Origin: Planctomycetota bacterium
GTDB taxonomy: Bacteria > Planctomycetota > UBA1135 > GCA-002686595
Direction of reading: 5' to 3'
Assembly (NCBI GenBank): GCA_002686265.1
Contig: NZBA01000089.1
Location: 1-64,000 of the forward strand
DNA: 64,000 bases
The position numbers and the translations under genes are program-made. Position 1 is the stretch's first letter. Each line of letters opens with the position of its first letter. Below the pieces are notes generated by a model, which was given only the letters and a program-made list of their open reading frames with translations, was not told where the DNA came from and ran no database searches. Positions 35,955-43,664 of this stretch are shown piece after piece.

Positions 35955-35988
35955 GAAGCGGGCCCGGCCGTGGCCGGGCCCGCTCTTC
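35955..35988. terminator. Bidirectional terminator-like hairpin
   Basis: A perfect inverted repeat with a stem of AGCGGGCCCGGCC and its complement and a tiny loop lies between the stops of miaA and the converging lipoprotein gene. It is flanked by GAA on one side and TTC on the other. It is the strongest hairpin seen in the window and probably ends transcription from both sides, though there is no long T tract. Confidence 0.65.
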
Positions 35989-36010
35989 GGTGCAGGATCG
36001 CCTTCGCGGC

Positions 36011-36550
36011 TCAGCGCTCGCGCCAGGACGCCTGGGCCCCGTCGCTCTCGCAGCAGGCCACGTTCAGGAAGCTGACCGTCAGCTCTCTGAGGGGGTCGAG
36101 GGTCGTCCCGAAGCCGGCGATGAACTCCTCGGTTCCGCCTTCCTCCAGGGTCCCCAGGATCGAGCTCACCGGCAGGGGCAGGAACCCGGCGCCGGAAGCG
36201 TAGAAGATCCCGCCGAAGGCCAAGGCCTCGAGGTGGAAGTACGGGAGCGGGGACGGGAGCGGGCTGTGGTTGGGGCGCTTGGCATTCCAGTTGGGATCCT
36301 CGTCCTGGAAGGGGTTCTCCGGGTTCCAGTTCAGGAAGTAGCGCTTCATGAACCGGTTGATGTCCTGTTTCTGCTCCCACTGGGAGTCCAGGTAGTCGCC
36401 GTCCACATCCGGCTCGTAGCCCAGGAACACGCGGGTCGCCCGCGGAGCGACGGATTCGGCGTTCCAGTGGTCCCAGTCCCGGCTGGGGCTCGTGGTGCAG
36501 GCGCCGAGCACGAGACCGGTGAGGGCGGCGAGAAGAGAGAGCTGCTTCAT
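36011..36550 (-). CDS. Small lipoprotein of unknown function
   Basis: A 179-aa protein with a clear lipoprotein signal (LVLGAC, Cys18). The mature part is Trp/Asn/Pro-rich in its first half (WDHWNAES, FLNWNPENPFQDEDPNWNAK) and has a hydrophobic Gly-rich stretch (about 112-150). No family is recognised. A sigma-70-like promoter lies about 75 bases upstream on the same strand, so it is probably expressed alone. Confidence 0.75.
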   Translation of the reverse strand: MKQLSLLAALTGLVLGACTTSPSRDWDHWNAESVAPRATRVFLGYEPDVDGDYLDSQWEQKQDINRFMKRYFLNWNPENPFQDEDPNWNAKRPNHSPLPSPLPYFHLEALAFGGIFYASGAGFLPLPVSSILGTLEEGGTEEFIAGFGTTLDPLRELTVSFLNVACCESDGAQASWRER

Positions 36551-36630
36551 GGGGATGGATCGGGTCCTGGACGGCGGGCCGGGCTGGAGGGGTCCGAGAG
36601 CGCGGGTGCCTCGGGAGAGGATTGCGCACC

Positions 36631-36660
36631 AGTCTAGTGGGGGTACCCTCGGGCGGTCAA
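36631..36660 (-). promoter_or_regulatory. Sigma-70-like promoter for the small lipoprotein gene
   Basis: On the minus strand TTGACC (36660-36655), an 18-base spacer and TAGACT (36636-36631) match -35 and -10 elements. Expected transcription start is about 36624, giving a leader of about 75 bases to the ATG at 36550. This is one of few clear promoter-like pairs in this GC-rich sequence. Confidence 0.5.
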
Positions 36661-36844
36661 TGGCGCCCGAACTCGACTTCAAAGCCGCTCTCGGGTCCGC
36701 CGGAGCCGAGGAGACCGGTCCGAGGCCGGTCGGCCGCCGACGCCCGAGGGAGGGTCGGTGCCGATCGCCGCACCCCCTCTCTACCCCGCCCGGGGCCGGG
36801 GTTTCGTCCCGATCCGTCCCTCGGACGAGAGCGGGGGGGGAGCG

Positions 36845-37522
36845 GTGAGCGGGGGCCGGGGGCAAGCCTCGAGAGGAGGCCCCGAAGGGGGCGCGCGGCC
36901 GCGCGTGGGCCTGTTCGGAGGGTCCTTCGACCCGGTCCACGAGGGCCACCTGCACGCTGCGCGCACCGCCCGGGACGCCTTCGGCCTCGAACGGGTCGTC
37001 TTCGTCCCCGCCGCCCGACCGCCCCACAAGCCCGGCCGCGCCCTCGCACCCGCCCACCACCGCTTGGCGATGCTGGAGCTGGCCCTGGCCACAGAGGCGT
37101 CCTTCACGGTTGATCCGCTCGAGCTCTCGCGCCCTGGGCCGTCATTCACGATCGACACCGTGAGCGAGTTCGAGACGCGCGCCGGCGGGCCCGCGGCCGT
37201 GGAGCTCTTCCTCATCCTGGGGAGCGACAATCTCGCCGGCCTCGGCTCCTGGCTCGCGGTCGGTGAGCTGCTCGCCCGCGTCCGGCCTGTCGTCGTCGGG
37301 CGCGGCGCCGACGCGGCGACCCTGCTCGAGAACCTGCGGGAGGAGCTGGGCGCCGCGGCTGTCGCGCGCCTGGAGGACGGCCTGCTCGACCTGCCTCCCG
37401 TCGATGCGGCCGCAACCGACCTGCGCGAGCGCCTCGCCCGCGGCGAGGATCCCGGTGCTCCGCTCGCTCCGACGGTGCTCGAGTACGCGCGCGCCCACGA
37501 CCTGTACACGGGGGCGCGGTGA
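36845..37522 (+). CDS. nadD: Nicotinate-nucleotide adenylyltransferase
   Basis: NadD joins nicotinate mononucleotide and ATP in NAD synthesis. The protein is 225 aa from the GTG at 36845, which has GGGGGGGAG just upstream. It has the nucleotidyltransferase signature GLFGGSFDPVHEGHL (22-36), FVPAARPPHK and SFTIDTVSEF, and ILGSDN. The first 20 residues are Gly-rich and not part of the enzyme fold, so a GTG at 36904 is a possible alternative start. It overlaps the next gene by GTGA. Confidence 0.92.
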   Translation: MSGGRGQASRGGPEGGARPRVGLFGGSFDPVHEGHLHAARTARDAFGLERVVFVPAARPPHKPGRALAPAHHRLAMLELALATEASFTVDPLELSRPGPSFTIDTVSEFETRAGGPAAVELFLILGSDNLAGLGSWLAVGELLARVRPVVVGRGADAATLLENLREELGAAAVARLEDGLLDLPPVDAAATDLRERLARGEDPGAPLAPTVLEYARAHDLYTGAR

Positions 37523-38535
37523 GCCCGATCGCCGTCGGGCTGGCGGGGGCGCTCATCGCGGCGGCGGCCACCGCCGGGGGGGCCGCCCTCCTCCGACGCC
37601 TGGGCCTGGGAGATGCGCCGGACGCGCGCACCCGCAACCGCAAGCGGCAGTCGTCGGCGGTGCCCTTCGTCGGCGGCGGCGCCCTGCTCCTGGCCTGGAT
37701 CTTCCAGGCGAACTGCGCCGGCGCGCCCTGGGCGCCCTCCCTGCCCGGACTCCCGGCGGCCGCCGCGGGGACCGCCGCTTCCTGGGGGCCCTGGGCGGCT
37801 CTGGGCGCCGCCTTCGCCGTCGGCCTGGTCGATGACCTCCGCCCGGGAGGTCTGGCGCCCGCGCCGAAGCTCTGCGCTCAGGGCTCGGCGGGCGCGGTCT
37901 TGGCGGCGGTGGTCGCCCTCGCCGAGGCCGGCGGCGAGCCCCTGCGCCTCGACGTCTCCGCCGTGAGCGCCGGCGCGCTCTGGATCGCCGCTGCCGTGGC
38001 GGCCATGAACCTCGCCAACACCTTCGACAACGCCGACGGCGCGGCCACCGGGCTGGGACTCGCGGGCCTGCTGGCGGGGGCACCGGTGGCGGCCGGCCCC
38101 CTGGCGGGCTTCCTGCCCTTCAATCTCTGGCTGCGGCGGCGCGGTGACCCGCGGGCCTACCTCGGTGACTCGGGGAGCCACCTGCTCGGAATGCTGCTGC
38201 TGCTCCCCCCCGCCGCCTGGCCCGTGTTTCTGCTGCCCCTGTTCGACCTGATCCGCGTGGCGCTGCGGCGCCTGCGTTCGGGGCGGGCGATTTGGAGCGC
38301 CGATCGCTCACACCTCGCCCACGGCCTGCAGGCCGCGGGTTTGTCCCCGACGGTGCTCTGCATCGTGCTCGTCGGCCTCGCTTCCCCCGCACTCTGGTTG
38401 CCGCGGTGGTGGGGTGCGGGGTGCGTGGCCGCGCTTTTCCTGGTTTCAGCGGGGCTGACGCGCGGCGGGGGAGCATCGGGATCGCAACTGGGGCGACGTG
38501 GGGAACCTTGCCCCCGCCGCGAGTCGGGACGATAA
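37519..38535 (+). CDS. MraY/WecA-like polyprenyl-phosphate sugar-1-phosphate transferase
   Basis: The 338-aa membrane protein has the family motifs in order: VPFVGGGALLL, the Mg-binding VDDLRPG (about 115-121), NLANTFDNADGAATG (about 170-184), YLGDSGSHLLG (about 214-224) and a HLAHGLQ His motif near 270. Such enzymes transfer a sugar-1-phosphate to undecaprenyl phosphate to start wall or O-antigen-type glycans. It is shorter and less helical at its N-terminus than MraY, so WecA-like is more likely. It overlaps nadD by four bases. The C-terminal 20 residues are basic. Confidence 0.87.
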   Translation: MSPIAVGLAGALIAAAATAGGAALLRRLGLGDAPDARTRNRKRQSSAVPFVGGGALLLAWIFQANCAGAPWAPSLPGLPAAAAGTAASWGPWAALGAAFAVGLVDDLRPGGLAPAPKLCAQGSAGAVLAAVVALAEAGGEPLRLDVSAVSAGALWIAAAVAAMNLANTFDNADGAATGLGLAGLLAGAPVAAGPLAGFLPFNLWLRRRGDPRAYLGDSGSHLLGMLLLLPPAAWPVFLLPLFDLIRVALRRLRSGRAIWSADRSHLAHGLQAAGLSPTVLCIVLVGLASPALWLPRWWGAGCVAALFLVSAGLTRGGGASGSQLGRRGEPCPRRESGR

Positions 38536-38594
38536 TCCTCGGCTCGAATCTCCCGGCGCAGCGCGCCGCCCATCGAGCTCCCAGCCCGCATCGC

Positions 38595-39410
38595 GTGGAC
38601 TACCCCCTGACCGCCATTATCTCCGACCTGCACGGCAACGTGCCCGCCGTCGAGCTCGCGATCCGAGACGCGTGCGAGCGCGGCGCGCGGCGCTTCGTGT
38701 GCCTCGGTGACGTCGTGGGCTACGGCGCCCGGCCCCGTGCCTGCCTGGACATGGTGATGCAGATCTGCGTCCCCGGCGCGCGGCAGTGGAAGGACGGAGG
38801 CGCCCTCGAGGACGGCCTGTGCCTGCGCGGCAACCACGAGGACGCACTGCTCAACAGCGCCGAGGACTTCAATCCCAAGGCGCGCGCCGCGATAGAGTGG
38901 ACGCGCGACGAGATCAATCGCGCGGAACCGCGCGAGCGCTCGTACGTCTACTGGGACTTCCTGAGCGAGTTGATGGCGAAGGAGTGCGACGAGGTGGCCA
39001 TGTTCGCCCACGGCAGCCCGCGTGAGCCCGTTCGGGAGTACATGCTGCCGCGGGACATGATCGACCGGGGGAAGATGGAGGCCAACTTCAACTGCATGGA
39101 GCGCGACGTGTGCTTCATCGGTCACAGCCATGTCCCCGCGGTCTACTACGACGACGAGCGCTTCTACCAGCCCACTCAGACCGAGGGGCCGTACGACCTC
39201 GCCCTGGAGAAGGGCAAGAAGGCGATCGTGAACGTCGGCTCGGTCGGCCAGCCACGGGACGCCGATCCGCGGCTTTCCTACGCCTTGTTCGACGGTCGGA
39301 GCCTCTGGTTCGTGCGCCTCGAGTACGATCACTCGCGCGCAGCGGACGAGATCCGCGCAATCCCCGAGCTACCCGACTACCTGGCGGACCGCTTGGCGGT
39401 GGGGCGCTAG
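38595..39410 (+). CDS. Calcineurin-like metallophosphoesterase
   Basis: The product is 271 aa from the GTG at 38595. The metal-binding motifs are complete: SDLHGN (about 10-15), CLGDVVGYG, GNHED, FAHGSP and GHSHVP. It fits the YfcE/MJ0936-type predicted phosphodiesterases, with an inserted segment between GNHED and HGSP. Substrate is unknown. An alternative start further upstream reads into the MraY/WecA-like gene and is less likely. It ends 39 bases before yidC. Confidence 0.88.
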   Translation: MDYPLTAIISDLHGNVPAVELAIRDACERGARRFVCLGDVVGYGARPRACLDMVMQICVPGARQWKDGGALEDGLCLRGNHEDALLNSAEDFNPKARAAIEWTRDEINRAEPRERSYVYWDFLSELMAKECDEVAMFAHGSPREPVREYMLPRDMIDRGKMEANFNCMERDVCFIGHSHVPAVYYDDERFYQPTQTEGPYDLALEKGKKAIVNVGSVGQPRDADPRLSYALFDGRSLWFVRLEYDHSRAADEIRAIPELPDYLADRLAVGR

Positions 39411-39449
39411 GCCGCCTGTTCCAGGCGCAGACCGAAGGCAGGAGAATCC

Positions 39450-41450
39450 GTGGAGAAGCGACTCTTCTTGGCGATGTTACTTTCGTTCCTGGTCATCATG
39501 GCCTGGACGGTCTTCTTCGCGCCCCCGCCGGCCGAGGAGGGGGTGGGCGGGGCCGCGGTCTCCATGGGCGCCGCCCCAGCGGATCACTCCGAGCCCGGCC
39601 GGATGGGGGCGATCCCCGCGCCGCCGGCCAAGCCCGCCCTCGGGGCGCTGGTCACGGCCACCGAAGAGCGCCAGCTCGTGCTCGAGTTGGGCGAGCCTGG
39701 GGAGGCCGGCCACTACCGCGCGGTCTTCACCAACCGCGGCGCACGCCTCACGCGCCTTTCCCTGGGGGACTACTACCGGAGCGAGGGCCTCGACGAGGTC
39801 CAGCGCCGCGACCCCTCCAACTGGGTCGACCTCCTGGTCCCGATCGCCACGCCCGAGGGGACGACCGGCTCCCTCGCCTTGGCCGCCAGCCAGTCCTCCG
39901 CCGCGCTCCTGCGCGGCACGCCCCTGACCGAGGCTCTGTGGGTGGGCGAGGTGCTCGAGGAGCAAGGACAGACTGTCGGCGTGCGCTTCAGCTACGCGCC
40001 GGGCAGCGGCGTGACCTTCACCAAGACCGTGCGCTGGCTGACCGGTACGCACCAGTTCGACGTGACCCTCGCGCTCGCCAACGACGCCCTACAGGCCTCC
40101 GGAGAGCGGCAATTCACCTTCACCCCGGGTCTGTGCGTCCCGCCCGCCGGCCAGGAGCGCTTCTACCAGGAGCCGCGCGCCGGCGCGGCCTGGCGCGACC
40201 GCAACGACGAGGCGGCCTGGAGCGACGTCCCGGCCAAGCCCGACGGGGGCCGCGACCGCGGTGGGTCGCTCCCGGGCAGCGGGCAGTTCTCTTTCGCCGG
40301 TGTCCACAACAAGTACTTCGCGCTCTTCCTTCGGCCCCATCCCGATGACGAGCTCTCGGGGCCCAGCATCCGCGGTGCGAGCTACCGCCGCATCCGTGAT
40401 GCGGAGTTCGCCGCCCAGCACCCCGCCGAAGCGGATGCGTCATGGAGATTCCTGGCCTGCGACCTGGCCGTCGTCCTGGACCTGGGGGAGATCGGGCAGA
40501 CGACGACGCGCCGCTACCGCGTCTTCGCCGGCCCCAAGGACCGAGACGAGCTGGTCGAGGTCTGGCCCGACCACCGGGCGTTGATCGAGGAGGAGCTGGG
40601 CTTCTTCAGCGGGATCGCGCGCGGCATTCTCGGGATCCTCGGCTTCTACCAGGGGCTGGTGGGCAACTGGGGCTGGGCCATCATCCTGATGACCTTCACG
40701 GTGCGCCTGCTGCTGTTTCCGATCAACCGCCGCTCCCAGACGGCGATGGCGCGCCACGCGACCAAGATGAAGCGCGTGCAGCCGCGCCTGAACGCGATCA
40801 AGGAGAAGCACGCCAAGAACCCCAAGCGCCTGCGGGAGGAGCAGGCCAAGGTCTTTCAGGAAGAAGGGCTCGTCCCGCCCCTCGGCGGCTGCCTGCCGAT
40901 GTTCCTGCAGTTCCCCGTCTTCATCGGCCTGTTCCAGGCCCTGCGCGTCGACTTCCACTTGCGCCAGGCTCCGTTCATGGGCTGGATCAACGACCTGTCC
41001 AAGCCCGACCGCCTGCTGACTCTCGACCTGGACACGCACCTGCCGTTCATCGGTGTGATCGAGCACCTGAACGTGCTCCCGATCCTGATGGTGGTGCTCA
41101 TGATCGTGCAGTTTCGCAGCATGCCTACGCCGACCGACGAGCAGCAGGCTCGCATGCAGAAGATGATGCAGTGGATGCCGATCGTCTTCGGCTTCCTGCT
41201 CTACAACTACGCGGCCGGACTCTCGCTCTACATGATCACCAGCTCGACCCTGGGCTTGGTGGAGACCAAGGGCATCAAGAGGATCTGGCCCATCGACGAC
41301 CGCGAGTTGCCGAAGAAGAAGAGCGGCTTCATGGCGCGCCTGGCTGAAATGCAGAAGGACCAGGCGCGCAAGCTCGAGCAGGCTCAACGCCGCAAGGCGG
41401 GCGCCGGCGGGGCCAAGGGCAAGCGCCGCGCGGGGTCCAAGGGGCGCTGA
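39450..41450 (+). CDS. yidC: Membrane protein insertase YidC
   Basis: The 666-aa protein starts at GTG with an N-terminal membrane helix (LFLAMLLSFLVIMAWTVFF), a large periplasmic domain of about 350 residues (typical of Gram-negative YidC), and the five-helix core from GFYQGLVGNWGWAIILMTFTVRLLLFPI. It keeps the hydrophilic-groove Arg (TVRLLLFP) and the cytosolic coiled-coil loop (MKRVQPRLNAIKEKHAKNPK). The C-terminus is a Lys/Arg-rich tail (about 60 residues) able to touch ribosomes. It is followed immediately by repeat copy D and mnmE; the usual rpmH-rnpA-yidD neighbours are not here. Confidence 0.96.
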   Translation: MEKRLFLAMLLSFLVIMAWTVFFAPPPAEEGVGGAAVSMGAAPADHSEPGRMGAIPAPPAKPALGALVTATEERQLVLELGEPGEAGHYRAVFTNRGARLTRLSLGDYYRSEGLDEVQRRDPSNWVDLLVPIATPEGTTGSLALAASQSSAALLRGTPLTEALWVGEVLEEQGQTVGVRFSYAPGSGVTFTKTVRWLTGTHQFDVTLALANDALQASGERQFTFTPGLCVPPAGQERFYQEPRAGAAWRDRNDEAAWSDVPAKPDGGRDRGGSLPGSGQFSFAGVHNKYFALFLRPHPDDELSGPSIRGASYRRIRDAEFAAQHPAEADASWRFLACDLAVVLDLGEIGQTTTRRYRVFAGPKDRDELVEVWPDHRALIEEELGFFSGIARGILGILGFYQGLVGNWGWAIILMTFTVRLLLFPINRRSQTAMARHATKMKRVQPRLNAIKEKHAKNPKRLREEQAKVFQEEGLVPPLGGCLPMFLQFPVFIGLFQALRVDFHLRQAPFMGWINDLSKPDRLLTLDLDTHLPFIGVIEHLNVLPILMVVLMIVQFRSMPTPTDEQQARMQKMMQWMPIVFGFLLYNYAAGLSLYMITSSTLGLVETKGIKRIWPIDDRELPKKKSGFMARLAEMQKDQARKLEQAQRRKAGAGGAKGKRRAGSKGR

Positions 41451-41625
41451 CAGCCCGTTGAAGAACGTCCTACCGCGACTTCGCCCTCTTCGCCCCCGCG
41501 GCGTCGGACTCGTCGATCCGTACTCGACGGCCCTACGGGAGCGCCTGCGGCGCCTCGACTTCGCTTTCCTTGCAGCGACGAAGAGGCCTTCGCCTCGCTG
41601 CGGCCTTTCCTCGACGGGCGGCTAG
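41451..41625 (+). repeat. Dispersed inverted-end element, copy D
   Basis: About 175 bp, the best-preserved copy. The left end CAGCCCGTTGAAGAA and the right end TTCCTCGACGGGCGGCTAG form an imperfect inverted repeat. The interior has CGATCCGTACTCGACGGCCC, GAGCGCCTGCG and CTTGCAGCGACGAAGAGG, shared with copies A and B. It starts directly after the yidC stop (TGA CAG) and its last three bases are an in-frame TAG before mnmE. Nothing coding lies inside. Confidence 0.8.
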
Positions 41626-41629
41626 GAGG
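41624..41629 (+). promoter_or_regulatory. Ribosome binding site overlapping the repeat end, before mnmE
   Basis: AGGAGG lies across the end of repeat copy D. The next in-frame start-like codon at ideal distance (8 bases) is an ACG at 41638; no ATG, GTG or TTG lies before the conserved MnmE N-terminus. Confidence 0.55.
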
Positions 41630-41637
41630 CGACGGCG

Positions 41638-43014
41638 ACGGCCCGCGAGACGATCTGCGCCATCGCCAGCCCGCCCGGTCCCGGCCGGCGCGCCGTGATC
41701 CGCGTCAGCGGTCCGCGGACCCTCGAGCTGGTGCGCGCGGTCTGGGTCGGTGACGTCGCGCCGAGCGAGGGGCTGCCTCGGGCTGTCCTCAGCGGTGAGT
41801 TCGACGACGGGCGCGGGCGCCAGCCGCTCTTGTTGCTGTGGATGCCCGGGCCGCGCTCGTTCACCCGCGAGGACGTCGCCGAGTTCCACCTGCCCGGCTC
41901 GCCTCCGCTGGTGCGCTGCGCCCTCGAGCGGCTCTTGGCCGAGGGGGCGCGCCTGGCCGGACCCGGCGAGTTCACGCGCCGCGCCTTCGAGAGCGGCCGC
42001 ATCGACCTGACACGCGCGGAAGGCGTACTGGCCCTGGTCGAGGCGCGCGGAGCCGAGGAGCGCCGCGCGGCCCTGGCACTGGTGACCGGAGGACTGGCCG
42101 GGCGCGTCGGGGACCTGCGAGCGGCACTCGAGGACCTGCGCGTCACCTGCGAGGCGAATCTGGACTTCGAGGAGACCGAGACGGGTCACGTACCGCGCTG
42201 CGAGCTCGAGAGTACGGCGCGCGCCGTTGCCGAGGGATTGGCCGAAGCTCTCGCCTGGGAGGAGCGCCGGACCCCGCCCACGGGGGAGGCGCGCGTCGTC
42301 CTGGCGGGTGCGCCCAACGCGGGCAAGAGCGCCCTGTTCAATGCACTGGTCGAAGGCGGCGCCGCGCTCGTCAGCGAGCTCGCTCCGACGACCCGCGACG
42401 TGGCCGAGGGACCTTGGATTCTGGGGGACGTGCGCGTGGCGCTGGTCGATTGCGCAGGGGTTGGGAACGACGACGCCCGCGCGGGCTCGGTCGAGGCCCT
42501 GGCCCATGAAGGAGCCCGCGGGGCCCGCGCCGCTGCCGATCTGCTCCTGTGGGTCGTCGATGCCACGCGCAGCGATGCCGCGGCCCTCGCGCGGGAGGCC
42601 GCCCGCTTGCCCGCGGACGTGCCGCGCGTGCTGGCTTGGAGCAAGACGGACTTGGCGGCGGCCGTCCAGCGCCCGCCCGCGGAGCTCCTGGCCGTCGGGC
42701 GTCCCGCGGCCTGGGCGGCGGTCTGTGCCCTGGCGGGTGGGGGACTCGAGGAACTCACGACGGCCTGCGCCGAGAGCCTGGGTTTCGCCTCCGCCGGCCT
42801 CCCGCGCGAGCTGTCGGCACGCCACCGAGAGGGCCTGCGCGCTGCGGCGAGCGCCCTCGGCGAGGGGCTCGATGGCTGGCGTTCGGGCGCGCCCCTCGAC
42901 CTCTTCGCGGCGCACCTGCGCGAGGCTTGTGACGCCCTCGACGCGATCGACGGGCGGACGACGCCCGAGGACGTGCTCGAGCGCCTCTTCGCCCGCTTCT
43001 GCATCGGGAAGTAG
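41638..43014 (+). CDS. mnmE: tRNA modification GTPase MnmE (non-standard start)
   Basis: MnmE with MnmG modifies U34 of several tRNAs. The frame encodes the whole family: N-terminal ETICAIASPPGPGRRAVIRVSG, folate-binding domain with GEFTRRAFESGRIDL, G1 GAPNAGKSALF (about 222-232), G2 TTRD, G3 DCAG, G4 SKTD, and C-terminal FARFCIGK with its Cys. The first standard start in frame is GTG 41695, but that would cut off the conserved ICAIASPPG block. In frame, TAG at 41623 closes the upstream side, so translation probably begins at ACG 41638 (458 aa) or a similar near-cognate codon, unless the sequence has an error. Confidence 0.9.
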   Translation, partial: TARETICAIASPPGPGRRAVIRVSGPRTLELVRAVWVGDVAPSEGLPRAVLSGEFDDGRGRQPLLLLWMPGPRSFTREDVAEFHLPGSPPLVRCALERLLAEGARLAGPGEFTRRAFESGRIDLTRAEGVLALVEARGAEERRAALALVTGGLAGRVGDLRAALEDLRVTCEANLDFEETETGHVPRCELESTARAVAEGLAEALAWEERRTPPTGEARVVLAGAPNAGKSALFNALVEGGAALVSELAPTTRDVAEGPWILGDVRVALVDCAGVGNDDARAGSVEALAHEGARGARAAADLLLWVVDATRSDAAALAREAARLPADVPRVLAWSKTDLAAAVQRPPAELLAVGRPAAWAAVCALAGGGLEELTTACAESLGFASAGLPRELSARHREGLRAAASALGEGLDGWRSGAPLDLFAAHLREACDALDAIDGRTTPEDVLERLFARFCIGK

Positions 43015-43022
43015 GAGTGCGG

Positions 43023-43042
43023 TGCTCCGGAGCGCCGGAGCA
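43023..43042 (+). terminator. Hairpin after mnmE
   Basis: An 8-bp perfect stem (TGCTCCGG / CCGGAGCA) with a 4-base loop lies about 10 bases after the mnmE stop. There is no T tract, so its role as a terminator is uncertain. Confidence 0.35.
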
Positions 43043-43079
43043 GAACCTGCGCACCCCCTGCGGTGGTCGCTTCGTTGAC

Positions 43080-43095
43080 ACACAACATCTTGCGT
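43080..43095. promoter_or_regulatory. NrdR box
   Basis: ACACAACATCTTGCGT fits the published NrdR-box pattern acaCwAtATaTwGtgt at the core CAACATCTTG, allowing two GC-type substitutions. TTGACA immediately upstream (43075-43080) could be a -35 element overlapping it. It lies about 100 bases before nrdR. NrdR represses ribonucleotide reductase genes and often itself, so this suggests autoregulation of the nrdR operon. A second box was not found. Confidence 0.6.
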
Positions 43096-43196
43096 GTTCT
43101 CCTGCCCTTTCGCCCGGGAACCGGTATCGCCGCCGGGGCCCGCGCGAATGCTCTCCCCGCTCCAGCTGGCCGCTGGAGGGGACGCCCTCAGCCAAG

Positions 43197-43664
43197 ATGA
43201 AGTGCCCGCACTGCAAGCATGACGACGACCGGGTCGTGGACTCGCGCACCTCCGGCGAGGGGCGCGTGATCCGCAGGCGCCGCGAGTGCTTGAGCTGCTT
43301 CATGCGCTACACGACCTACGAGCGCATCGAGGAGACCCCGATGCGGGTCATCAAGAAGAGCGGCGAACGCGTGCGCTTCGACCGCGAGCGGTTGTTGAAG
43401 GGCATGGTGCGCGCTTGTGAGAAGCTGCCGGTCTCGATCGAGGACCTCGAGCGGGCAACGGCCCGCGTCGAAGCGCGCATCGCCGAGTCCTACGACCGGG
43501 AGGTGCCCAGCGCCGTCCTGGGGACGGCGGTGATGGAGGAGCTGCGCGACCTCGACCAGGTCGCCTACGTGCGCTTCGCCAGCGTCTACCGCGAGTTCCG
43601 CGACGTGTCCCAGTTCCTCGACGAGCTCAAGCCGATGCTGGAGGGCGGGAAGGGCGGCTCATGA
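43197..43664 (+). CDS. nrdR: Transcriptional regulator NrdR
   Basis: NrdR represses ribonucleotide reductase genes in response to dATP/ATP. The 155-aa protein has zinc ribbon cysteines 3, 6, 31 and 34 (CPHC ... CLSC), the RRRECLSC and RYTTYER patch, and an ATP-cone domain (about 49-139) with VIKKSGERVRFDRERLLKGM. The length is normal. It overlaps the following ATP-cone gene by ATGA, and a candidate NrdR box lies upstream. Confidence 0.97.
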   Translation: MKCPHCKHDDDRVVDSRTSGEGRVIRRRRECLSCFMRYTTYERIEETPMRVIKKSGERVRFDRERLLKGMVRACEKLPVSIEDLERATARVEARIAESYDREVPSAVLGTAVMEELRDLDQVAYVRFASVYREFRDVSQFLDELKPMLEGGKGGS

